In this document: positions 1 to 7,938 of the stretch, one piece after another
Layout of the letters: every line of letters starts with the position of its first letter
Numbering within the stretch: position 1 is the first letter of the stretch
Assembly (NCBI GenBank): GCA_019120115.1
Contig: DWVS01000039.1
Span: forward strand, 1 to 14,198
From: Eisenbergiella intestinigallinarum
GTDB lineage: Bacteria; Bacillota; Clostridia; Lachnospirales; Lachnospiraceae
Direction: 5' to 3'
DNA: 14,198 bases
Program-made: the position numbers and the translations under genes
Notes under the pieces: model-generated
The model's database searches: none
Told to the model about the DNA's origin: nothing
The model's input: only the letters and a program-made list of their open reading frames with translations

Positions 1-162
1 GGTCCGGCGGTTGTGCCTGTTCGGGGTATCCTTCTCGCTGTTTTTGCTGCTGCGGCCATGCTTCTCAGTTTTATGCTCAGCAGGAGCCGGACCGTACAGC
101 CCCATGTGAGGATTAAGAGCATTGAGCCCGTCAGCCGGATCAATCCCGCGCAGTTCTTTTGA
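1..162 (+). CDS. C-terminal end of an unidentified, possibly membrane-anchored protein (5' truncated)
   Basis: An open frame runs from the first base to a TGA at 160-162, giving about 53 residues. The first half is hydrophobic (runs of Leu, Ala, Val, Phe and Met around residues 10-27) and looks like one transmembrane helix. A short basic, polar tail follows, ending in Ala-Gln-Phe-Phe. The stop lies 17 bp upstream of the -35 of the pseB promoter, so this is probably the last gene of a separate upstream unit. No family is recognisable from the fragment. Frame 2 is also open and hydrophobic up to a TGA at 107-109, so the reading frame is not certain. Confidence 0.45.
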   Translation, partial: GPAVVPVRGILLAVFAAAAMLLSFMLSRSRTVQPHVRIKSIEPVSRINPAQFF

Positions 163-179
163 TATTGAAAGCTGTTTCG

Positions 180-208
180 TTGCAATGCCCCGTCCCCTAT
201 GCTATAAT
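180..208 (+). promoter_or_regulatory. Strong sigma-A promoter of the pseB operon with extended -10
   Basis: The -35 TTGCAA (180-185) and a perfect -10 TATAAT (203-208) are separated by 17 bp. A TG one base upstream of the -10 makes it an extended -10. Transcription would begin near 214-216, leaving a leader of about 160 nt before the pseB start. The leader contains a GC hairpin (GGGCA 218-222 with TGCCC 227-231) and an AT hairpin (235-241 with 245-251). Neither is followed by a T-run of terminator quality. I recognise no known riboswitch here. Confidence 0.75.
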
Positions 209-377
209 GTCCGAAAAGGGCATTTTTGCCCCAATTTCAATAAAATTGAAAATGTATAAGCGTTCCGGACATAACAGAAAATAAGTAAAGTAGAGAAAAA
301 GCGGCGCGCAGATGCCGGAAAAGACAGCGGCATACAGAACGTGCGGCGCCGGACGCAGGTACAGACGGAGGAAGAGA

Positions 378-1373
378 ATGTTAAATGATAAGACCATACT
401 GATCACGGGCGGAACGGGCTCCTTTGGAAAAAGCTTTACCAGATACGTGCTGAAGCACTACCAGCCGAAGAAGATCATCATCTATTCCAGAGATGAGTAC
501 AAGCAGTTCGTGATGCAGAATGAGCTGAAGGAATATGATTCCGTGATGCGGTATTTTATTGGTGATGTGCGTGACAAGGACAGGCTGAAGAGAGCCTTTG
601 AGGGCGTGGACTATGTGATCCATGCGGCTGCCTTAAAGCAGGTACCTGCCTGTGAGTACAATCCCAACGAGGCGATCCGCACCAATATCAATGGCGCGCA
701 GAACGTTATCGACGCGGCGCTGGATACCAATGTGAAGAAGGTGATCGCCCTGTCCACGGACAAGGCGGTGAATCCGGTCAACCTGTACGGCGGTACCAAG
801 CTGGTGAGCGACAAGCTTTTTGTGGCGGCGAACGCCTATTCCGGAACCAAGGATATCTGTTTCGCCATCGTCCGCTACGGCAACGTGGCCGGAAGCCGCG
901 GTTCCATCATCCCGCTGTTTCACAGCATCATCAAGAATGGCGGAACGGAGCTTCCCATCACGGACATGCGCATGACCCGTTTCTGGATCAGCCTGACGGA
1001 GGGCGTGGAGCTGGTGATCAAGGCGCTGAAGGAGGCGAAGGGCGGAGAGACCTTTATCAGCAAGATTCCTTCCTTCCGTGTGCCGGATCTGGCGGAGGCC
1101 ATGTTGCCCGGCTGCAAAATAAAGGAAATCGGCATCCGTCCCGGTGAGAAGCTGCATGAAATCATGGTGACCACTGAGGACTCCTTCAACACCTACGAAT
1201 ACGACAAGCACTACATCGTATATCCGCAGATGGTATTCAATGAGAGACAGGTACCTGACTTTTCCGGAAAAAAGGTGGAGGAGGGCTTCTCCTACAGCTC
1301 CGGAACCAACAGCGAATGGCTTTCCGTGGAAGACCTGAAGGAACGCCTGAAGGAAGTGGAGCTGGAAAAATAA
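378..1373 (+). CDS. pseB: UDP-N-acetylglucosamine 4,6-dehydratase (inverting), PseB
   Basis: This is a cytoplasmic NADP-dependent short-chain dehydrogenase/reductase of 331 residues. PseB converts UDP-GlcNAc to UDP-2-acetamido-2,6-dideoxy-L-arabino-hexos-4-ulose, the first step of pseudaminic acid synthesis. Visible signatures are the Rossmann motif GGTGSFG at residues 11-17, the Thr-Asp-Lys triad at 127-129 and the Tyr137-x-x-x-Lys141 pair within an NLYGGTK stretch. The short, single-domain, soluble form fits inverting PseB rather than the long membrane-bound PglF/CapD type. An in-frame ATG at 312 would add 22 basic residues with no family resemblance. The ATG at 378 has a GGAGGAAG ribosome site directly upstream and places the Rossmann motif at the usual distance from the N-terminus. 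It heads the operon containing pseC. Confidence 0.93.
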   Translation: MLNDKTILITGGTGSFGKSFTRYVLKHYQPKKIIIYSRDEYKQFVMQNELKEYDSVMRYFIGDVRDKDRLKRAFEGVDYVIHAAALKQVPACEYNPNEAIRTNINGAQNVIDAALDTNVKKVIALSTDKAVNPVNLYGGTKLVSDKLFVAANAYSGTKDICFAIVRYGNVAGSRGSIIPLFHSIIKNGGTELPITDMRMTRFWISLTEGVELVIKALKEAKGGETFISKIPSFRVPDLAEAMLPGCKIKEIGIRPGEKLHEIMVTTEDSFNTYEYDKHYIVYPQMVFNERQVPDFSGKKVEEGFSYSSGTNSEWLSVEDLKERLKEVELEK

Positions 1374-1382
1374 GTCTGATAA

Positions 1383-1418
1383 GCCCGAAAGCGTGAACCG
1401 CCTTCGGGCCGTTTTCTT
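1383..1418 (+). terminator. Terminator-like hairpin (attenuator) between pseB and pseC
   Basis: GCCCGAA (1383-1389) pairs perfectly with TTCGGGC (1403-1409) across a 13-nt loop. TTTTCTT follows at 1412-1418. The T-tract ends exactly where the pseC ribosome site (TTGGAGGA) begins. The shape is that of an intrinsic terminator. Because pseC lies immediately downstream without a clear new promoter, it probably terminates only part of the transcripts, so pseB would be made in excess of the downstream genes. Confidence 0.55.
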
Positions 1419-1429
1419 GGAGGATTACA

Positions 1430-2635
1430 ATGGAAAAAATGGATGCGGTTCCCGCAATCGCAGGCGGAAAGCCGGTGCGGGACACGAAAATTTTTTATGG
1501 ACATCAGTATCTGGACGAGGCGGATTATCAAGCCGTTCTGGATGTTTTAAAGAGCGATTATCTGACCTGCGGGCCGAAGATCGGGGAACTGGAGGAAAAG
1601 CTGTGCCGTATCACAGGAGCGAAGCACGCGGTTTCCGTCAGCAACGGAACGGCGGCGTTGCATGTGGCCTGCCTTGCGGCGGGTGTGGGGCCTGGGGATG
1701 AGGTGATCACCACGCCCATCACCTTTGCCGCTTCCGCCAACTGTGCGCTTTACTGTGGGGCGAAGCCCGTATTTGCGGATATTGACGAAAATACCTATAA
1801 CATAGATCCAAAGCAGGTGCGCGCTCATGTGACGGAAAAAACGAAGGCGGTGGTTGCCGTGGACTACACCGGGCAGTCCACGAACCTGAAGGAGCTTCGC
1901 AAAATCTGTGATGAATACGGTCTGGTGCTGATCACGGACGGAGCTCATTCCATCGGAACGACATACGATGGAAAGCCCACCGGTTCCATCGCGGATATGA
2001 CCACCTTCAGCTTTCATCCGGTGAAAACCGTTACCAGCGGAGAGGGCGGCGCGGTGCTGACGAACAGTGACGAATACTACCAGAAGCTTGCGTTATTCAG
2101 CAAGCACGGAATCACCAGAGATCCCTCGCTCATGTCCAAAGAGCCGGACGGCCCCTGGTATTATGAGCAGATCGAGCTGGGCTATAACTACCGTATGACG
2201 GATATCCAGGCGGCGCTTCTGATCAGCCAGTTGGACAAGCTGGACATGTTCCGCGCCCGCCGGAAGGAGATTGTGAGAAGGTACGATGAGGCCTTTTCCG
2301 GGATCCCGCAGATTCAGGTTCAGCAGGAGCTGCCGGAGTCCGATACCACCAGACATCTGTACATCCTGCGGATTCGTCCGGAAATGCTGAAGATCGACCG
2401 GAAGGGAATGTTTGAGGCGCTGGCTGCGGAAAACGTCTGCTGCAATGTACACTATATCCCCACCTATTATTTCCCCTATTATCAGAAGCTGGGGTACCGG
2501 AAAGGGCTCTGCCCGAAGGCGGAAAAGCTGTATGAGGAAATCCTTTCTCTGCCGCTTTACTATGCCATGAGCGATCAGGATGTGGAGGATGTGATTGAAG
2601 CGGTGCGCAGAATCTGTGCGTATTATGCAAAATAG
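1430..2635 (+). CDS. pseC: UDP-4-amino-4,6-dideoxy-N-acetyl-L-altrosamine transaminase, PseC
   Basis: This 401-residue protein belongs to the DegT/DnrJ/EryC1/StrS sugar aminotransferases (PLP fold type I). PseC uses an amino donor, usually glutamate, to aminate C-4 of the PseB product, giving UDP-4-amino-4,6-dideoxy-L-AltNAc. The PLP-binding Asp170 sits in a DGAHS motif. The Schiff-base lysine is Lys199 in an FSFHPVK motif followed by a Gly-rich turn. NGTAALH at 72-78 is the usual PLP phosphate-binding region. Length and the N-terminal AIAGGKPVR stretch fit PseC. The start has a GGAGGA site 6 bp upstream; an alternative ATG at 1439 is less well spaced. It lies 56 bp after pseB, separated by the hairpin at 1383-1418. 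Confidence 0.92.
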   Translation: MEKMDAVPAIAGGKPVRDTKIFYGHQYLDEADYQAVLDVLKSDYLTCGPKIGELEEKLCRITGAKHAVSVSNGTAALHVACLAAGVGPGDEVITTPITFAASANCALYCGAKPVFADIDENTYNIDPKQVRAHVTEKTKAVVAVDYTGQSTNLKELRKICDEYGLVLITDGAHSIGTTYDGKPTGSIADMTTFSFHPVKTVTSGEGGAVLTNSDEYYQKLALFSKHGITRDPSLMSKEPDGPWYYEQIELGYNYRMTDIQAALLISQLDKLDMFRARRKEIVRRYDEAFSGIPQIQVQQELPESDTTRHLYILRIRPEMLKIDRKGMFEALAAENVCCNVHYIPTYYFPYYQKLGYRKGLCPKAEKLYEEILSLPLYYAMSDQDVEDVIEAVRRICAYYAK

Positions 2636-2647
2636 AGGGAATCTTTT

Positions 2648-4300
2648 ATGCTGCGCCATTCGGAAAGGACGGAAGAGATGACGGAAGCTGCGAGGGAGAC
2701 TTCAGCCGGGGGGACGGGAGACGGCATCAGATGCCGCAAAGGATACAGAAGGAACGGAATTCTGCTCTGGGGCATGGTGATTTTGTTTACGCTGCTGTAT
2801 CTGTCACTGATTTTTAATGACAACGTATGGACGGACGAGATTTTCAGCATGAATCTGTTTGCCGACAGCTTCGCGCAGATTATCGTGGATACGGCGGAGG
2901 ATGTGCATCCGCCGCTGTACTATTTCCTGGGACGCATCATGCGCCTGCTGTTCGGAGAAAGCCTGCAGGTACAGAAAATTCTCACCATAATTCCCATGTC
3001 CCTGACGCTGGTACTGGGGGCGGGGAAGATCCGGAGAAATTTCGGCGACAGGACCGCGTTTCTTTTTATCCTGTTTCTGGGCTGCCTGCCCTGTTCCATG
3101 ACCTATGCGGTTCAGGTGCGCATGTATTCATGGGCACTTTTGTGTGTGACGGCCTGTGGGCTGGCGGCCTGGGAAATTCTGAAGAAAAACAGGATTTTTG
3201 ACTGGGTCTGGCTGGCCATTTCTGCCGTGGCGGCCGCATATCTGCACTATTTTGCCTTTGTTTCCGTCATCGTCATAAACGGGCTGCTTCTTCTGTGGCT
3301 GCTCTTTTCAAAGGAAGAGCGGAAAAAGCTGGTGCGATGGCTCATTTTTTCCGTACTCATGGTTCTGGCCTATCTGCCCTGGCTTCCGTACATGCTGGAA
3401 CAGGTGACGAGGGTGGAGGGCGGCTACTGGATTGCCCCGATCACGGCGGAAACCGTGTGGAGTTACTTCACCTGGGCTTTCGGCCTGAATCCGCTTCCTC
3501 AGACTACCTATGGGTATCTCCTGATCTCAATTGCGGCGGGAATCGGCTGCCTGACCGGCTGTCTGCGGAGGAACAGGCAGCCGGGGGCTGCGGAACAGAA
3601 CCATTCTTCGGTTTTCCTTTACGGCCTTTTTGCCATGGCGGTTCCTTCACTGACGGCTGCGGGAGGGACCATTCTTTCCCTGATCGGACAGCCGATTTAC
3701 CGGGATCAGTATGTATTTCCGGCCATGGGGCTGTTCTGTCTGTTTCTGGCGATTGGAATGAACCGGGTTCTGGGAGACGGGATGGCCTGGCTTCTGCCTG
3801 AAGCGGCGCCTGATGCTGAGGCGGAACACGGTGGGAAGGATGGGGAGGTATACGGCGGGAAGGAGGAAAGCGCCGCTTCCGAAAAGGGCAGTGCGGTGCG
3901 GACCGCAGGTATGGCGGTGTTGCTGTTGTTTGTGCTGTTTACCGGGGCCATTTCCTACCGGGATGCTTTCCGGGACGAATATCTGGCTACGCTGACCAGG
4001 CAGACGGAGGAATTTTTCGAAGAAAATTTCGGGGAAAATGATCTCGTCGTTTACAACTATCAGGCGTATTATTTCAATTACAAATATTATTTCCCGGAGG
4101 AGAGGCTGGCCTATGTCCGCGACGTGGATCTGTCGCAGGATTTTGACAGGATCTGGTTCCTGGATACGGAGATGGAATGGGATTTTGTCCCGGATCAGAT
4201 CATCCCGTATAACCTGCAGATCGAGTATGTGGGGCATTTCGGGATTGAAGACAATGAGTTTGACCTGTACATGGTGACAAAAGGAGTGCCTGCGGAATGA
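2648..4300 (+). CDS. Multi-spanning GT-C type glycosyltransferase (PMT/ArnT-like, GT39-related)
   Basis: This 550-residue membrane protein has a cytoplasmic N-tail of about 36 residues and then about ten hydrophobic segments. The first extracytoplasmic loop after helix 1 carries Asp63-Glu64 in a WTDEIFS context and His87-Pro-Pro, the hallmark acidic and HPP features of PMT/ArnT-like GT-C enzymes that use polyprenyl-phosphate sugars outside the membrane. A YRDQY segment near 351 resembles the conserved Arg-Tyr element before a late helix. A Gly/Glu/Lys-rich linker (about 385-417) precedes a last helix (about 420-436) and a soluble C-terminal domain (about 440-550). It lies 12 bp after pseC with a GAGGGA ribosome site, so it is expected to act on the sugar made by this cluster. 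Donor and acceptor cannot be read from the sequence. Confidence 0.75.
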   Translation: MLRHSERTEEMTEAARETSAGGTGDGIRCRKGYRRNGILLWGMVILFTLLYLSLIFNDNVWTDEIFSMNLFADSFAQIIVDTAEDVHPPLYYFLGRIMRLLFGESLQVQKILTIIPMSLTLVLGAGKIRRNFGDRTAFLFILFLGCLPCSMTYAVQVRMYSWALLCVTACGLAAWEILKKNRIFDWVWLAISAVAAAYLHYFAFVSVIVINGLLLLWLLFSKEERKKLVRWLIFSVLMVLAYLPWLPYMLEQVTRVEGGYWIAPITAETVWSYFTWAFGLNPLPQTTYGYLLISIAAGIGCLTGCLRRNRQPGAAEQNHSSVFLYGLFAMAVPSLTAAGGTILSLIGQPIYRDQYVFPAMGLFCLFLAIGMNRVLGDGMAWLLPEAAPDAEAEHGGKDGEVYGGKEESAASEKGSAVRTAGMAVLLLFVLFTGAISYRDAFRDEYLATLTRQTEEFFEENFGENDLVVYNYQAYYFNYKYYFPEERLAYVRDVDLSQDFDRIWFLDTEMEWDFVPDQIIPYNLQIEYVGHFGIEDNEFDLYMVTKGVPAE

Positions 4301-5331
4301 AATTGAGCGTGATCGTGCCTGTATATAATACAGCGGGGGAAGGAAAGCTGGAATACTGCCTGAATTCCCTGGTGAACCAGACCCTGCAGGATATGGAAAT
4401 CATCGCGGTGGACGACTGCTCCACGGATAATTCCCTGGAGATTCTGCAGCGGTTTGAAAAGGAGCATCCCGGAAGGGTGCGTGCGGTTCATTCCGAGGTG
4501 AACCGGAAGCAGGGAGGGGCCAAGAACATCGGCCTTTCCCTGGCGCAGGGAGAGTGGATCGGCTTCATCGACAGCGATGACTGGATTACGCCGGACATGT
4601 ATGAAAAAATGCTCGCCCGCGCGCAGGAGACGGGCGCGGATATGGTGGGCTGCGATTACTGCCTGACGGACGAGCACAGCATGAAGGTTGGGCAGGTGGT
4701 GCACAACAACCGGCCGGAGCAGACGGGAAAGCTGGATCATGACAAATATGCGTCCCTCATTCTGGACAGCGGAAGCCTGGTGGTGAAAATTTACCGCCGG
4801 GAGATCATCCTGGGCTGTGACAGCCGCTTTCCGGAGGGGATTTTTTACGAGGACAATGCGCTGGGAAATACCTGGATGCTTCGGGCAAAGCACTTTGAAT
4901 ACATTCCGGAACCCATGTACTATTACTATCAGCATGATGCGTCCACCGTGCATACCATCACGAAAAAACGCTGTGAGGACCGGATGCAGGCGGGCCGGAT
5001 CATGATCGCTGAGGCGAAGAAATACGGATATTTTGAGGAATATAAAAGAGAGCTGGAATTCAGCTTCACCGTGCTTTTCTACGTGAATACGCTTTTTTCC
5101 TACATGTTCGGAGTGAAAAAGAAGGAATCCGCGTTTGTGGAAGCCATGGGCCGGGAAATGCGGGAAACCTTCCCCGGTTTTCAGGAAAATCCCTGGTATC
5201 AGGAGCGTTTCAATGGGGAGGAGAAAAAACTGGTGGAAATGCAGCAGAAATCCACGAAGAGGTTCATGCTGTACTTTACCCTGCTGTGGACCTGGCGGAA
5301 CCTTCGAAAGAGACTGGCAGGGAAGGGCTGA
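4297..5331 (+). CDS. Family 2 glycosyltransferase (GT-A fold)
   Basis: This 344-residue cytoplasmic transferase starts with the classic GT2 opening SVIVPVYN (4-11). VDDCSTD (38-44) is the nucleotide-binding loop, and the metal-binding DxD motif is Asp92-Ser-Asp-Asp95 in FIDSDDW. The C-terminal third, rich in Tyr and basic residues, lacks obvious membrane helices and may contact the membrane or acceptor. The ATG overlaps the stop of the preceding GT-C gene (ATGA at 4297-4300), with AAGGAG about 10 bp upstream, indicating translational coupling. It could add a sugar to a lipid carrier or to a surface protein or polysaccharide. The donor is not predictable from the motifs alone. Confidence 0.88.
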   Translation: MKLSVIVPVYNTAGEGKLEYCLNSLVNQTLQDMEIIAVDDCSTDNSLEILQRFEKEHPGRVRAVHSEVNRKQGGAKNIGLSLAQGEWIGFIDSDDWITPDMYEKMLARAQETGADMVGCDYCLTDEHSMKVGQVVHNNRPEQTGKLDHDKYASLILDSGSLVVKIYRREIILGCDSRFPEGIFYEDNALGNTWMLRAKHFEYIPEPMYYYYQHDASTVHTITKKRCEDRMQAGRIMIAEAKKYGYFEEYKRELEFSFTVLFYVNTLFSYMFGVKKKESAFVEAMGREMRETFPGFQENPWYQERFNGEEKKLVEMQQKSTKRFMLYFTLLWTWRNLRKRLAGKG

Positions 5332-5345
5332 AGGAGAGGAAGCGG

Positions 5346-6632
5346 ATGATACAACATAAGAAAGCGGCACTGATCGGAGCGGGAGAGGAATCCCTTCATA
5401 CCATAGAAAAGGCACAGGAACTCGGCGTTTTTGTGACGGCGCTGGACGGAAATCCGAAGGCGGCCGGACTGCAGGCTGCGGATGAAGGGCTTGCGGTGGA
5501 CATTTCCAGAGAGGATGAGGTGATAAAGGCGCTTCAAGAGGAAGCGCCGGATTTTGTAATCACCGGCCCCATCGGCCGATATCTGACGACGGCGGGAGCG
5601 GTGAACGACGCCTTCCAGCTTCGCGGCATCAACAGGCAGTCCGCCGTCTGGTGCACGGATAAGTACCTGTTCCATGAAAAGCTCCATGCGGCTGGATTGA
5701 GAGACTGCCACTGTGAACGGGTTCCTGCCTTTTGTGGAAAAGATGCGGAACAGGTGCGGCAGATTGTGGATAAGCTGATGAAAAAGGCGGAGGAAGAGTT
5801 TTCCTTTCCCGCGATCCTGAAACCGCGGTACGGCTCGGGCAGCAGAGGCATTTTCTTTTTAAACAGCCTGGAGGAGCTGCGGACAGCGCTTGAGGAGCTC
5901 GCCGGAGAGAACGGTGAGAAGGATGCTGGCATCCCGGCTGCCTGCGAAGAGGATTATGTGCTGGAAGAAGCCGTACCCGGCGCGGAATACGGCGTGGATG
6001 CTGCTCTGGACGAAAAAAAATACTGCCAGATTCTGCTTCGGAGAAAGCTGCTGACGCCGCCTCCAGCGAGACAGGCGGTGGGATATTTTTCCGTAACGGG
6101 CGGGGAAGAATGGGAGGCACGCCTGATTTCTCTGGTTCGGGATTATCTGGAGCGGGTAACGGCGGTGCTGGAGCTTCAGGACTGTCTTTTCCATGCGGAT
6201 CTGATGATTTCCGGTGAGCGGATTTTTGTCATCGAGCTTTCCGCCCGGCCATCCGGCCATCATCTTCACGATCTTTTTACCCCCATGGCGACGGGCGTGG
6301 ATATGGCGGAGGCGTATATCCGCAGTCAGTGCGGGCTGCCGTATACCTATGAACCGAAGGAAACGCGCAGGCTTCTGATCCGTTATTTTGCCCTGCCGGA
6401 GGGCGTTGTGAAATCTGTGCCGGAAAAGGAAGAGCTGGCGCTGCCGGAAGGGATCCGCTTATGCGTCTGGGACTGTGAGATCCGCCCGGGAGACCGGCTG
6501 GAGCGGGTGACCACCGGCCATTCCGTGATGGGACGCGGCTATTTTATCCTGGAAGGGGATACGGATGAAGGGCTGGAAGCGGCGGCAGATGGAGTGCTTG
6601 GAAAGTTTGCGGTGGAGGACGTACAGTCATGA
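5346..6632 (+). CDS. ATP-grasp ligase (PurK/carbamoyl-phosphate-synthase-like), putative aminoacyl ligase in the pse operon
   Basis: This 428-residue protein has the three-part ATP-grasp architecture. Residues 6-36 form a PurK-like N-terminal Rossmann-like domain (GAGEESLHT). The ATP-binding lysine region ILKPRYGSGSRG spans about 157-168. The Mg-ATP site is Asp285 with Glu297 and Arg301 in IELSARPSG. Such enzymes make an acyl-phosphate from a carboxylate and couple it to an amine. The real substrate is unknown. Embedded in a pse operon, a plausible role is acylation of an amino sugar with an amino acid or other carboxylate. The ATG at 5346 is chosen over an in-frame ATG at 5286 because GAAGGAGAGG precedes it, the conserved fold begins right after, and 5286 would overlap the GT2 gene by 46 bp. 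It sits 14 bp after GT2 and overlaps the MATE gene by ATGA. Confidence 0.82.
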   Translation: MIQHKKAALIGAGEESLHTIEKAQELGVFVTALDGNPKAAGLQAADEGLAVDISREDEVIKALQEEAPDFVITGPIGRYLTTAGAVNDAFQLRGINRQSAVWCTDKYLFHEKLHAAGLRDCHCERVPAFCGKDAEQVRQIVDKLMKKAEEEFSFPAILKPRYGSGSRGIFFLNSLEELRTALEELAGENGEKDAGIPAACEEDYVLEEAVPGAEYGVDAALDEKKYCQILLRRKLLTPPPARQAVGYFSVTGGEEWEARLISLVRDYLERVTAVLELQDCLFHADLMISGERIFVIELSARPSGHHLHDLFTPMATGVDMAEAYIRSQCGLPYTYEPKETRRLLIRYFALPEGVVKSVPEKEELALPEGIRLCVWDCEIRPGDRLERVTTGHSVMGRGYFILEGDTDEGLEAAADGVLGKFAVEDVQS

Positions 6633-7933
6633 AGCAGCTGAAAACATTCGCCGCTTATGTGGCGCCGTCGGTGTTCGCCTGCGCCCTGTCCGGGATCTAT
6701 GCGATCGTGGACGGCTTTTTTGTGGGAAACAGCGTGGGGGATATCGGGCTGTCCGCCATCAATATCGCCTATCCAGTAACCGCTCTGATCCAGGGCCTGG
6801 GAACAGGGATCGGCATGGGCGGCGCCGTCATGTATTCCATAAGACGGGCCAGGGGAGAGAAAAAGCTGGCGGAAAATAATATGAAAAGCAGCATGATGCT
6901 TCTGCTCCTGGCAGCCGTTCTCTGTACGGTGCTTCTGTACCTGGTGCGGGAGCCGGTTCTGCGTCTGCTTGGCGCGCAGGGGCAGATTTTTGACCTGGGG
7001 GAGGAGTATCTGCGCTATATCATTCTGGGCAGTCTGTTCCAGATCTTCGGCACCGGAACCGTTCCTCTGATCCGGAACAACGGCGGTTCTGTCTGCGCCA
7101 TGCTGACGATGGTGGCGGGCTTTCTGACCAACATTGTTCTGGACTATCTTTTTGTCTGGGTATTCGGAATGGGAATGACGGGAGCGGCTGTGGCGACAGT
7201 GATCGGACAGGCGGTTGCCATGGCGGGAGGTTTTGCCTATCTGCTCTGGAAGAAGGTGCCTTTCTGGGGAATCCCGCACGCCTTCCCTGCGGCTTCCGTC
7301 AGGATTCTGCAGATCGGGCTTGCTCCCTTCGGCATCACCATGTCGCCCAACCTGACGCTGCTTTTGATGAACCGCGCCTGTGTTTCCTATGGAGGAGATC
7401 GGGCGGTGGCCTGTTATGCCTGTATCGCCTATGTGATCACCATTCTGTATCTGGTGCTGCAGGGCGTGGGGGATGGCTGCCAGCCGCTGATGAGCCAGGA
7501 GTATGGAAGGGGAGAAGTAAAGAGCATGAAAAAAATCCGGTCCATGGCCTATATCACGGCTGCGGTCATGGGCGTGGTGTGCATGGCGGTTCTGTATCTG
7601 CTTCGGGGCGGTGTCGGGCCGCTGTTCGGCGCATCGGCGGAGGTGTCTGCGGACGTGGCCGCTGCGCTTCCCATTTTTCTGGTCGGAATCCTCTTTCTTG
7701 CCTTTTCCCGCGTGACCACCTCGGCCTTTTATGCCTGCGAACAGAATGCGGCGTCTTATCTGCTGGTATATGCGGAGCCGGTGCTCCTTCTGGTGCTTCT
7801 GCTGGTGATTCCCCGTTTCAGCGGCCAGACCGGCGTGTGGTGGAGCATGGCGCTGTCGCAGATTCTCGCCTCAGTTCTCGCCTTGGGACTGAAAATCGCG
7901 GCGGATGGCAAAATGAAAAAGGTTTTTTCCTGA
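6629..7933 (+). CDS. MATE-family multidrug/solute transporter (MOP superfamily)
   Basis: This 434-residue integral membrane protein is the usual length for the MATE/DinF group, with about 12 predicted helices in two six-helix halves. Typical family segments are VDGFFVGNSVG near the end of helix 1, a Gly-rich GLGTGIGMGG around helix 2, and an NIVLDYLFV segment between helices 4 and 5. MATE proteins export cationic compounds using Na+ or H+ gradients. They share the MOP superfamily with Wzx flippases, which move lipid-linked sugars. The start overlaps the stop of the ATP-grasp gene (ATGA at 6629-6632), with GGAGG about 10 bp upstream, so it is translated as part of the pse operon. That placement raises the possibility of a cell-surface glycan or metabolite carrier rather than a generic drug pump. 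It is convergent with araC, with 5 bp between the stops. Confidence 0.88.
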   Translation: MKQLKTFAAYVAPSVFACALSGIYAIVDGFFVGNSVGDIGLSAINIAYPVTALIQGLGTGIGMGGAVMYSIRRARGEKKLAENNMKSSMMLLLLAAVLCTVLLYLVREPVLRLLGAQGQIFDLGEEYLRYIILGSLFQIFGTGTVPLIRNNGGSVCAMLTMVAGFLTNIVLDYLFVWVFGMGMTGAAVATVIGQAVAMAGGFAYLLWKKVPFWGIPHAFPAASVRILQIGLAPFGITMSPNLTLLLMNRACVSYGGDRAVACYACIAYVITILYLVLQGVGDGCQPLMSQEYGRGEVKSMKKIRSMAYITAAVMGVVCMAVLYLLRGGVGPLFGASAEVSADVAAALPIFLVGILFLAFSRVTTSAFYACEQNAASYLLVYAEPVLLLVLLLVIPRFSGQTGVWWSMALSQILASVLALGLKIAADGKMKKVFS

Positions 7934-7938
7934 AACAC

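Noticed and set aside
207..272. Inverted repeat ATGTCCG (207-213) with CGGACAT (266-272) enclosing two small hairpins, considered as a riboswitch-like leader
   Set aside because: The left arm overlaps the -10 and lies upstream of the expected start site, so it would not be in the RNA; no known riboswitch core was recognised.
312..377. Upstream in-frame ATG extension of pseB
   Set aside because: The added 22 residues are Arg-rich and not part of the family; the GGAGGAAG site supports the ATG at 378.
633..1211. 192-codon minus-strand open frame opposite pseB
   Set aside because: Antisense shadow of a well-conserved dehydratase, no ribosome site.
5286..5345. Upstream in-frame ATG extension of the ATP-grasp gene
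   Set aside because: It would overlap the GT2 gene by 46 bp and lacks a good ribosome site, while 5346 has one and begins the conserved fold.
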